A DNA stretch of 64,000 nt from Cunninghamia lanceolata (Eukaryota; Streptophyta; Pinopsida; Cupressales; Cupressaceae). Location of the stretch: assembly GCA_027924645.1 (NCBI GenBank), contig BSBN01000140.1, forward strand, positions 8,252,501 to 8,316,500. The letters run 5' to 3'. Shown piece after piece: positions 1 to 9,775 of this stretch (position 1 is the stretch's first letter; every line of letters starts with the position of its first letter). The translations under genes and the position numbers were made by a program. The notes beneath the pieces are model-generated. The model did no database searches. It was given only the letters and a program-made list of their open reading frames with translations, and had not been told where the DNA came from.

Positions 1-607
1 AACAAATACATTTTCTTACACCCCAAACCCCAAAACAGGGTTACAAACCTGTTGTTAGCAAATTCCACATAAAAGTCTCAAAGCTTTATGAAAATCAATC
101 AAACCAAATGTAAAATAATGATACCTCATGCCTTCATTGATTTCAATAGATTTTAGACCATAAACCACATGTATGAGGTTGTACAATGGTCTGTAATAGA
201 GAATTACCAAAAAACACAGAATTTATTATATAGAATAGGGGTAATGTTATTGGTATCACTTCAAAAACCATAGAATACTCTTTATGTAGAGCTCTCCAAT
301 ATATATACATGATTTTTACCTCAAAAATGAGCTATCTAACTAACTCAAATGACCTCCAACTAACTTTTAAACAACTGACTGTTGGTATTCCACCATTTAG
401 AAATTTTGAATTTTTTGCAACTTTTAACATGACACCAATTGACAAAATTACAAAATATGACAACCTTACTCAAACTAAACCCCTAATACATGCTAAGTGG
501 TCTAATAAGACCTTATTCAATGTCTACTAAACTGAAAACAACTAAAATTAACTTAAGACCTCATTGGACCAAACGTTTCAAGATATAAACTTGGTGCCCC
601 TGCACCA
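1..607 (-). repeat. Left LTR (3' LTR, partial) of a gypsy-like mini-element
   Basis: This sequence is repeated at 2604-3206 with scattered differences. Both copies end on the plus strand in the same 16 bases, TGGTGCCCCTGCACCA. Read on the minus strand the LTR therefore starts TGGTGCAGGG, with the canonical TG. The copy runs off the window edge, so about 900 bases matching 1698-2603 should lie further left. The minus orientation is set by the primer site at 1681-1692. The outer flank and target duplication cannot be checked. Confidence 0.8.
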
Positions 608-666
608 TACACCTGGATAGAAAAAGGAATCAAGTCCCTTGAGGACTATATTATAGTATAAAAATG

Positions 667-962
667 TTACCTCCTATTATGCAATGATCTCCAAGTTGCA
701 TCTCCATCTAGTTTTCCTTTCCAATGTGTTAGATATTGAAACTCCTTGAAACAGTTCAATGTTTGTTTCATCTTCACCTTAGGCTTCCCCAACTATTTTC
801 TAAGATGTTTAGACCTGTCAAATGACATAAGCTTTTCCCATCTACATCTATAGATACCTGCACTTGAAATATAACAGTGACAACTTCATTCACCAAAATA
901 ACTTGGTTAGTACCATTACCACCCATGCATTCTTTACTCTTTCTTGGTGACCCCTGCAACAT
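667..962 (-). pseudogene. Chromodomain-like remnant
   Basis: Translating the minus strand from 962 gives a short stretch ending in NSWGSLR. A one-base frame change near 780 then leads to FQYLTHWKGKLDGDATW, which resembles the aromatic-cage core of the chromodomain at the C-terminus of chromovirus (Ty3/gypsy) integrases, usually of the form YLVKWKG-x-x-x-x-ATWE. A stop follows at 667-669. It lies directly downstream of the gag-like frame, with no reverse transcriptase or integrase between them. The chromodomain reading is by eye from one motif. Confidence 0.5.
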
Positions 963-974
963 GACAACATCTAA

Positions 975-1531
975 CTAAAACATCTTGGTCTGTAGCTCTT
1001 CATCAACAACTTGAGTATCAACACCAACTTTATCAGCAACAACAACACCCTTCTTTACTTGTTCATCTTTCTCATTAGACTCAAAAAACTGAAAATGGTA
1101 TGAAGACTCATCCATAACTAAGTTTACCTTGTCCTCCTGAACTTCTTCAATGCTTGATGTCAAAATAGTACTCACTATTTCATTGCTTACCTCTTCCTCT
1201 GTTTGAGATTGCTTTTGTTCTTCCTCTATTGTTGTTTCCCTTGCTTGTCTTCTTCTTTTTTGGACAGTTTTTTTAATGGGCCATGTAACCTTCCTCTTCA
1301 TTGATAAGTGCCAACTTAGTGCTCTCTTGAGAAACTGCTCCATCTCATCTTCCATCCTTCTTCTCATCTCTTCCATAGCTTGGCCCAACTTTTGTACCTC
1401 CTACTTAAGACTTCCTAATTCTACTTTGTCATCTTTTTCCTTCTTCATACTTGTCTCTTTTCTCTTCTCTTGCTTCTTCTTTTGTGACCTCGCAGCTTGC
1501 AGGTACCTTCTAAACAAATCCATCTTTCTTC
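975..1531 (-). pseudogene. Gag-like coiled-coil frame of the mini-element
   Basis: A minus-strand frame begins at the ATG near 1531 (MDLFRRYLQAARSQKKKQ) and runs to 975 with one internal TAG near 1405. It is rich in Lys, Glu and Arg in a heptad-like pattern (EEMRRRMEDEMEQF), so a coiled coil is likely, followed by an acidic Glu/Val-rich tail. No zinc knuckle is visible. It starts about 150 bases after the primer site, where gag is expected. The frame continues without a shift through the stop at 975 into the segment starting at 962. Calling it gag is inferred from position; the sequence itself is not a family I recognise. Confidence 0.45.
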
Positions 1532-1680
1532 AAGAAAGTCCCTCCTTACTTCTCCTTATTTTTACCTCACCTAGGTCTCTTCTCTTTTCCTCTACCCAAT
1601 CTTTTGGCAACCAAGTTATCTCTTCAACCTGCACAAACAAAAACACACAAACACCAAACTCTCTTGCCTAGACCTTCTAA

Positions 1681-1692
1681 GCTTTGATACCA
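1681..1692 (-). other. tRNA primer binding site of the mini-element
   Basis: The minus strand reads TGGTATCAAAGC, one base off the initiator-Met tRNA primer site common in plant LTR retrotransposons (TGGTATCAGAGC). Five bases (1693-1697) separate it from the LTR edge at 1698. It fixes the element's orientation and inner LTR boundary. Confidence 0.8.
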
Positions 1693-1697
1693 CTTGA

Positions 1698-3206
1698 TGC
1701 AGAACAAGTGGATTGTATTAGGCTATTGATACCATATTTCACAACAATGGGTTAAATTCCTCAACTGTCAAAGCAAACAATTCAGGGCCACTTACTTCAC
1801 AAGGCACATTTTTGGTTCCTTAGATCCACAAGCTCAAACAAGGTTACATACACTCTTCATTCACCTCAATGACTCTAACTCCTTCAACCAACTCCTCACA
1901 AGAACCTTCTTGCCACAGTCATTGGTCCTTTTCTCGCAAACTACTCCTCATGCTAATAGCCCTCCAAAATAGACTATTAGAGCATATTTTTTGTTGTAGA
2001 CCTCAACTCAAGACTATGAAAGACTTTTTCGATACCCATTAGGCTCCTCTATAACATATTCAAATTTTAACTAGGGTTGTTTCAGACCAAAACCCTCTAT
2101 ATTTGACTGTCCCGTCTAATTTAGCCCCAATTAGCCCTATTTTACAAAGCATCACCAACTATTATGCACTCCCAACCTCAAGGCCCAATTCCAATGTTCG
2201 GTATAGACCTCAAATGGTCCAAATCCACCATTTTTATCACTAGAAAACTCTACAAAACCACTAAACTACAAAACCCTTGTTAATGCCAATTCCATGCTTG
2301 TATCATGAGGGTTTATAGAAAGTCTATGTTCCCAAGCCTATTTTTCTTTTCTAATGCCTCCAACATGTTCAAATATGTCTTCCTATGCTGTCCAAATCTT
2401 CATTCAACCTTCTTCCATACATTTTATGCAGTTCCTTCTCTAAACCATCATTTTTTCCAAGCAAAAACTCACAATTTTGTGACTAGGCAGTATTGAAACT
2501 TCTCCTAAACACCTTGTCTAATTTTAAGTCCTTTAACATTGAGATCTACTTAAGAGACCTCACCTCACCAAGTTTCAAGCAAACCCACTAGAGGAATTGG
2601 AAACAAATACATTTTCTTATACCCCAAACCCCAAAACAAGGTTGCAGACTCGTTGTCAGCAAATTCTGCATAAAACTCTCAAAACATTATAAAAATTAAT
2701 CAAACCAAATGCAAAATGATGATACCTCATGCCTTCATCGATTTTAATATCTTTTAGACTATAAACCACTTGTACAAGGCTGTATAGTGGTCTATAATAG
2801 AGAATTACCAGAAAACACGTAATTTATTATATAGAACAGAGGTAATGTTATTGGTATCAATTCAAAACCCATAGAATACTCTTTACATTGAGCTCTCCAA
2901 TATATATACATGCTTTTCCCTCCAAACTCGACTGTCTAACTAACTCAAATGACCTCCAACTAACTTTTAAACTACTGACTGTTGGTATTCCACCATTTAG
3001 AAATTTTGTATTTTTTGCAACTTTAACATGACACCAATTGACAAAATTACAAAATATGACAACCTTACTCAAAATGAACCCCTAATACATGCTAAGTGGT
3101 CTAATAAGTCCTTATTCAATGTTTACTAAACTCAAAACAACTAAAATTAACTTAAGGCCTCATTGGACAAAACATTGCAAGAGATAAACTTGGTGCCCCT
3201 GCACCA
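1698..3206 (-). repeat. Right LTR (5' LTR) of the mini-element, 1509 bp
   Basis: On the minus strand this starts TGGTGCAGGGGCACC (plus end 3206) and ends CTTGTTCTGCA (plus start 1698), giving TG...CA ends. Positions 2604-3206 match 1-607. Positions 1698-2603 have no partner in the window because the left copy is cut off. The small open frames here are not supported as genes. The LTR is longer than the 1090-bp internal region (608-1697). Confidence 0.75.
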
Positions 3207-4699
3207 AAGAGTCAGCATGGTCAATGCAAACAAGTCTACGAGAAGAGAAAATAGTCTAAGTATGGTGAGGTGATTAGTTTTGTCTTTGAGCACATGATGT
3301 GGAGGTAAGTACTCATGTGCTTACATTTTTTAGTATCCCCACATGTATATCTCATTAGCTGGGAATACCGCGCGCTTAATGATAAGAAGCATAAATCTGA
3401 CTAAAGCATTCACAATGCATATCCTAAGGTAGAGTCACCTTGTTTTGGTGCACATTTCTCCATAGAGAAATATTTGATCTTGTGGTTCTAAAGACAACTT
3501 TATTTAGGTATTGAAATGTTATATCCAAGTTTTCAGGTCCTCACATCATCAAAAGAAAAAGTTAGAACAGACAACGTATTGATGACCACTTAGATAGGGC
3601 AAAGCAATGATGGATACTTAATGGAATGCTTCATATTCCTCTGGAAAACATTATTTTGACATGTGGTTCTGAGGAAACACCAAGAGATGTACAAGGCATA
3701 CTATTATGAAATATCAAGTGGTCTGATTGTCTGCAAAGTCAAAGGTAATACAGACTATTCCAAAGACTAAATACATAGGTTTGAGCTTTTGAAGAGAATG
3801 AAAAGTATATAAATTAGCCATAAAAGTTTGTGCAGAGGTATTACATGTTCCAAAGTATATCAAGTTTGATCCACATGCAGATAATTTACATTTTCTTATA
3901 GAACATCAAGTTGTTAAGACTATAAAAGAAGATTTAAGTATAACTACTCTTTGGACTCCTGGTTACCTTAGTCAAGCCCTTGTATTCCTCCAGAATTGTT
4001 AAATAAGGATGTGTGGATCTAAAGAGGAGTATATAATAATGCATAAGTTCATTCCTAAACATTTTAGGGCTTGTAATATACTACACTGATATATATTGAG
4101 TTATGAAGTCACATATGGTCTGGAATGCTCTGTTTCGTACAATTTGACATGTTTCTTATTTTGTGGATCAACAAATTGATATGATACTTCAACAGTAAGC
4201 TATATGAATGATTTTGAGATCATTTATGATTGAATTATTGGTCCACAAAGAGTTTTTGGCTTCTCCCCAGTAGTATGAATATGAATAGTTAGTAGTCTTG
4301 AGTAGTTTGAGCCAACTGGTTAGTCTTTGATATGTGCGGAGGATCTTGATTAATTGCCTTAACTTTGGAAGGTATAGAGAGATGTACCTTGATCCCTTTC
4401 ATGAAGTCCTAAGTTCTGCAACAAATTTTCTTGTCATATTGTATGTATTGAGGCCGACCTATGAAGAGTTACATGTGTCATCCAATGATGCTTTTGATGC
4501 CAACCTAATCAATGTTTTGAATTGTTGCAGAGGATATTTATAAAAGATCGAATTCATTTGTGATGTGGAGATGTGGATGTGAATATAAGCATAGCAGAAT
4601 GTGAGATATGAAGTGTGTAGAATCTATCTGAAGGCATGTTTTTAGTAGAAATAGAAGACTACATTATCAACATAAGTTAGATGTTTACTTTAGAGTAGT
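3207..4699. other. Unclassified stretch, no gene seen
   Basis: AT-rich sequence with only short open frames; the longest, 4334-4543 plus, has no motif I recognise. Because it leads into the copia LTR-like U5 sequence that follows, part of it may be the upstream part of the same LTR. I cannot place the LTR start. Confidence 0.4.
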
Positions 4700-5045
4700 C
4701 CATATGTTTACTATCTTTGTAAATCCTATTGCAGCGAGCAAAACACTTAGGGAGTAGTATCTTCCTTAGGTTGTAGCCCTAAAATCAAGTTGTAATTGTT
4801 GTAAGCACAAAATCAAGGAGTAGTGGCTTCATTGGGTTGTAGCCCTAAAACAATGTTGTAATACTTTTGTAATAAACATAATATATTGTGAGCTAATCCT
4901 CACTGTAGTTTTCCTTGTTTTAGGGTTTTCCATGTATAAATATTGGTGTTATGTATTGATTCTTGTGTTTCATGATTTCCTTTCTATTCTCTAAGCTATT
5001 TAATTTTAAGTGCAAATATTTGTTTGTTTTTGTGAGTGCTAATTT
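4700..5045 (+). repeat. U5-like end of a plus-strand copia LTR, split by the A/B complex
   Basis: It contains two copies of GGTTGTAGCCCTAAAA, then GGGTTTTCCATGTA and TTGGTGTTATGT, and ends GTGAGTGCTAATTT. The same order (GGGTTTTCCACGTCAAAATC, TTGGTGTCTC, then ATTCACCCC) occurs in the minus-strand A/B LTRs, so this is a related copia LTR in the opposite orientation. It resumes at about 26585 with GATTCACCCCCCC and ends near 26622 (TTAAACA). Elements A and B were therefore inserted into it. Confidence 0.5.
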
Positions 5046-6286
5046 TGTTAGACTTAGAGCAGACAACTAAGAGGAGGGGTGAATCAGTTGTCCAAAACTT
5101 TCTTTACTTTCAACACTTATATTCACTTAGCAGTATAATAATAAATCAAACAAGAAACTTAATGTATTTAATCAAGAGTAGAAACACATCAACACAAGAG
5201 ACACCAAGATTTTGACGTGGAAAACCCGGTTAAGGGAAAAACCCAAAGGTGATTAACCCAAGATTGTATTCTCTGTTAGAAGAATAGAAAGAACAAAATG
5301 GCACATGCCAATTAGGGCTCACTACTCGAGCACACTGCTCACAAGAGGCTCATTGCCTACAAGAGACACACTATCTATAGAAAAATAAGTATCACATACT
5401 TGAACTGGAAAATAGCATCTTCACCATGCTTGAGTCAGTTCCATTTAAGCCCAAACCTTTTGCTCTACCTTTCGCTCTTCTCCTTGCCACCACACACTCA
5501 TCTCCACAAAATCCCTATATTGAAATGACTTCGCAATCCCTTATTTATACATGACATCAACTTAGGAGCAAACATCTAAGTTGGCACACATCCACAAGAA
5601 CATCCGGAAGATGTATAATTCATTTGGTTGGCCAGTCACAAAAAGAACATCATCTGGAAGTTATTCTTCATTTCTGGGACTCCAATTCTAGTGCGGACCA
5701 TAAACATGAATTAAGCATGATCCAAGGACCTCCACAAGCTTGCCTAAAACATCAAGAACATCCACACTTCCTCTACTTACTAAAACCCTTCTCTCCTTCA
5801 TTCGGAACCTCAAGAATATAGTCTGTCATTACTGTCACAAAGGAATAGATACTTTTGGACCTTCAAACCACAAACCAATTGAGTTGACACACCACATAGA
5901 CTTCCCCAACACTTCCTCAAATCTGTAGAACTAGAGAATGCATTTCTGGATCTCACCGGACCTATCTGTATCACTCTGTCATCACTGAACATCTACCCGA
6001 ACTAGTTTTACTTGAACTACCATAACTTCTTCATATCTTCATGTGGACCTCTGCAATATCTACTGGAACATCTTATGACACATATCTACAAACCCTTTAA
6101 TCTGCATCCTCTGATTCGCAACCTATCTTAGACTTTTACCTTGTTGTCATCACTGTTCTTCACTGTTCCTGATTGAGACTAATTTTCTCAATATCCTCAG
6201 CATACAGCTTATCCAATCCTTCTAATTAATCCAAAATGAGTATGTTGACATCAGTGACAACACCGGTTAGGCCCATACTTGCAACA
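5046..6286 (-). repeat. Left LTR of copia element A (3' LTR), 1241 bp
   Basis: On the plus strand it begins TGTTAGACTTAGAGC and ends CATACTTGCAACA; on the minus strand it starts TGTTGCAAGTATGG and ends CTAACA. It is homologous along its full length to 21275-22514 and 25341-26584. It is followed by the polypurine tract of element A, so it is A's 3' LTR. Confidence 0.9.
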
Positions 6287-6300
6287 ATCTCCCCCTTTGT
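6287..6300 (-). other. Polypurine tract of element A
   Basis: The minus strand reads ACAAAGGGGGAGAT directly before the LTR start TGTTGCAAG, the expected plus-strand primer position. About 320 bases of untranslated sequence separate it from the end of the RNase H frame at 6619. Confidence 0.75.
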
Positions 6301-6618
6301 CATTGATGGCAACATATGATGTGAAAAACTATTTTAACAATCATGACAAGAAAATCTCTTTACTGTCACAACTCCCCTTAATAGCAACAACCATTCACAT
6401 GTCTTCTCTTCCTTTATTAATCCCCCTTTGATCAACAACCACTCGTTTTTCACATGTCTTCTCTCTCCCTTTGACATCAATGGCAAAAGGCACATACTTG
6501 CAATTTCCCTACTTCAGAACCATGTTTGCTGCTCCCCCTGAGTAGCAGCACCCCATCATCAGTCTGGACCAGAAGATGTGACTGTGAAATCCACCGAACC
6601 GATGCACATCAGTGCACC

Positions 6619-8294
6619 TTAGTTCACCATCGGAGGGGCAATAACCCCTAACTTCTCCCTGAGATACTCGAAAGAGTCCTTAGGTAGAGGTTTAGTAAAG
6701 ACGTCTGCAATCTGATCCTTTGAAGGCACAAACTCCAATCTGACTTCATTCTTGTTCACTTGCTCTCTCAAAAAGTGAAACTTGATGGATATATGTTTGG
6801 TCTTTGAATGCAACACTAGATTCTTAGATATGTTTATTGCACTTGAATTATCACATAAAATTGTGATGGGCTCCTCATACTCTACTCTGATGTCCCTTAG
6901 CATCTGTTTCATCCACAAAACTTGAGTACAACTTCCTGCTGCAGCAATATATTTCGCTTCTGCAGTGGACAGAGATATTGCTTCTTGTTTCTTACTTAAC
7001 CAAGAAACTAATCTCTTCCCTAAAAAGAATGCTCCACCACTAGTACTCTTCCGGTCATCCACATCTCCTACCCAATCAACATTTGTATATGCATGAAGAG
7101 AGAAGTCATGATCTCTAGGATACCACAACCCATACTCAACTGTCCCCTTTAGATATCTAAAAATCCTCTTGATTGCCATAACATGAGATTCTCTACGATC
7201 AGCTTGGAATCTAGCAACAAGACCAATAGCCTGCATAATATCTGGTCTGGTTTGAGTGAGATACAACAGTCCTCCAATCATAGACCTATATTTTGTCTGA
7301 TCAACCTTGGGAGAGTCATCATCTTTGCTCAACTTGCATCCAGTTGCCATTGGAGTGTTCATTGACTTTGATTCTTCCATCCCAAATTTCCTCAACAATT
7401 CTTTCACATATTTTGACTGAGAAATGAAGATTCCTTGCTTTGTTTGAGTAATTTGTAGACCCAAAAAGAAATTCATTTCTCCAAGCATGGACATCTCAAA
7501 CTCACTTTCATTTGACTTGCAAAAGTTTTGCACTCACTATCTCTTCCTCCAAAAATGATATTATCAACAAATACTTCAACAATTAAGATATTTTCATGAT
7601 CAATTTTGAAATACAAATTACTGTCAGCAGTACCTTTGTTGAAACCAATCTTCAAGAGATGTTTATCCAATCTTTCATACCAGGCTCTTGGGGCTTGCCT
7701 CAGTCCATACAGTGCCTTTTTCAATTTGTAGACCATGTCATCATGATCAAACAATTGAAATCCATCTAGTTGCTCAATGTACACCTCTTCTTCCAAGTTA
7801 CCATTTAGGAAGGCAGATTTGACATCCATTTGATACACCTTGAAATCCTTGAAGGCAGCAAATGCAAGAAATAATCTGACTGCTTCAATTCTAGCCACCG
7901 GAGCAAAGGTCTTTTCAAAATCAACTCCTTCAATCTGAGAGTAACCCTTGCAGACCAATCTAGCTTTATTTCTGATTACTTCACCAACTTCATTCAGTTT
8001 GTTCCAGAAGACCCATTTGGTTCCAATCACATTCTTGCTTCTAGGTCTGGGAACAAGATCCCAAGTATGATTTTTCTCAATTTGCATTAGTTCTTCCTCC
8101 ATTACTTTTGACCAATTTTTATCGTTGCAAGCTTCATTCACTATCTTAGGTTCAATTTTTGAAATCAGACAATATTCATCTAAATTTTGAGCAATTCTCC
8201 TCCTTGTTTGCACTCCTTTGCTCTTGTCACCTATGATGTGATCTTCATAGTGGTTTAGAGTTACATACCTTGGAACTTTGGGAGTTTCTTGCAT
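6619..8294 (-). pseudogene. Element A: copia reverse transcriptase and RNase H, broken
   Basis: Two overlapping minus-strand frames (7473-8294 and 6619-7533) cover the C-terminal half of a Ty1/copia polyprotein. Motifs in order are [90 protein letters not shown] and ADVFTKPLP. A frameshift near 7520 breaks the frame. The active-site pair normally read VDD is VDN. The RNase H region reads YTNVDWVGD and AEAKYIAAA where its sister element B has YIDADWAGD and TEAEYIAAA, so two acidic residues are gone. This copy is dead. Confidence 0.9.
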
Positions 8295-8405
8295 CTCTAA
8301 TTCTTGATCAGTCTCATTGAGACATAACTCTTCTTCCTGATTTACCAGATCAACTTGACTTGGTTTCTCAGAAGAGGCTTGGACACTTTGAATCTGAACA
8401 CCATT

Positions 8406-8684
8406 CTAATCATCTTCATCATACTCATGAATTCTTGAGGGTCTTTCAATTTCTTCATCAACCTTCACATTTACATTTTCCACAATCTTTCTTAGTCTCT
8501 TATTGTAACACCAATATGCTTTGCTTTGAGTAGAGTAACGCAAGAATATTCCTTCATCACTTCTAGCATCAAGCTTTCCTAGATCTTCATCCCTTTTAAT
8601 GTAACATCTGCTACCGAAAACTCTAAAATGTCTCACAATGGGAGTAATGCAAAACCAAAGTTCATAAGGGGTCTTACCAATATT
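8406..8684 (-). pseudogene. Element A: C-terminal end of integrase and linker
   Basis: The minus-strand frame contains NNIGKTPYELWF and FRVFGSRCYI, the typical end of copia integrase before the linker to reverse transcriptase. A stop at 8406 separates it from the next frame. The upstream part of the integrase resumes at 19130, after the nested element. The longer open frame reaching 8954 is a chimera that runs into the nested LTR. Confidence 0.85.
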
Positions 8685-8689
8685 ATTTC
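8685..8689. other. Target-site duplication ATTTC (left)
   Basis: ATTTC at 8685-8689 and 19125-19129 flank the nested element. Removing the insert and one copy restores the element A integrase frame (VQIRNN leading into IGKTPYELW). Confidence 0.85.
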
Positions 8690-9775
8690 TGTATATCAAA
8701 AAATTTGGATTTATAAATGGAAATGATTCAAACAATTGAAATGCATAACCTAAACCCAAATAATTCAATACCTCAAAGATGCAAGATAAGCTCAATTGAT
8801 TGATCACTTTGTTGTGTTGATTGCTCAATTCCGCAGCATAACATTGATAAGGAGATAGATGATGGATGGTTGATGGTTGATAGATGCAAGCTAGATAAAC
8901 TGAAAGATGATGGATAATGGCTTGAGATGAAAATTCAACAGAATGAGGTTGCATGAAGAAGAATCATCCTCCTAATGTCTTCTCTCATCTCTTTTCTAAT
9001 GTCCCAAATGGCTCAAAAGAGGCTTACTTTATAGGATTGGCTTGGTTCCAAATGGATGGCTAGGATCAATTAGGGCTTTAGATGAAATGGATGGATAGGA
9101 TTAAGTTAGGTTTCCTTGCACATTAAGAAATTGTAGTCATGTGACATGTGGCAAGGGAAGATAAGGCTTAGGTGTGCTTGTGTAGATAAATACTAAAATT
9201 AGGTCCCATTAGTTGTGCATGTGAAAGATAAAAGTTGTACTACAACACATGATTGATTGGACAAGTGTTGGAATGTGATAAAAGATGAGGACTTAATTCA
9301 AATAAAATATTTGAATTAGTTGTGATATGAGTTGGGTATTAATTAAATAAATAAAATTTATTTAATTAATTAGATAAATGAATAGGATAGGATTGGGATA
9401 TGATGTGGAAATTAATTAAATAAATAAAATTTATTTAATTAATTAGGTAGATGAATAAGATGGGATAAGATATGATGTGGAAATTAATTAAATAAATAAA
9501 ATTTATTTAATTAATTGGGATGGGGATAGGATAAATGGGATTATGCATGTGAAATTAATTAAATAAATAAATTTATTTAATTAATTAGCTAAGTGGGATA
9601 AGGATGGGATTGAATGGGATTTAATTAAATAAATAAAATTTATTTAATTAATTGGCTAATGGATAAGTGGGATTAAGAAGGGGATTAGGACAAAATGCTA
9701 CATGATGTCTAGGATAATGGTTTAACAAGGTGTTGCAAGACATGGACAAATTTGAGACAATTTTGGGTGTCTACA
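8690..9775 (-). repeat. Left LTR (3' LTR) of the nested element
   Basis: Plus-strand ends are TGTATATC and GGTGTCTACA; on the minus strand it starts TGTAGACACC and ends GATATACA. It has the same length as, and closely matches, 18039-19124. It contains five copies of an AT-only palindrome at 9338-9653. Confidence 0.9.
9338..9653. repeat. Array of five 33-36 bp AT palindromes in the LTR
   Basis: Five copies of an almost perfect palindrome, arms TTAATTAAATAAATAAA and TTTATTTAATTAA, lie near 9338, 9409, 9481, 9552 and 9619, about 70 bp apart. Spacers are purine-rich and C-poor (for example AGGATAGGATTGGG). The same array is at 18687-19002 in the other LTR. Each unit could form a hairpin in either strand. 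Confidence 0.9.

Noticed and set aside
1276..1671. Open plus-strand frame of 131 codons
   Set aside because: It lies opposite the gag-like minus frame and has Ser/Phe/Leu-rich composition typical of the complement of a Lys/Glu-rich coding strand.
8690..8954. ORF extension from element A integrase into a longer protein
   Set aside because: The N-terminal part is nested LTR sequence, repeated at 18039-18303, so the joined frame is an insertion artefact.
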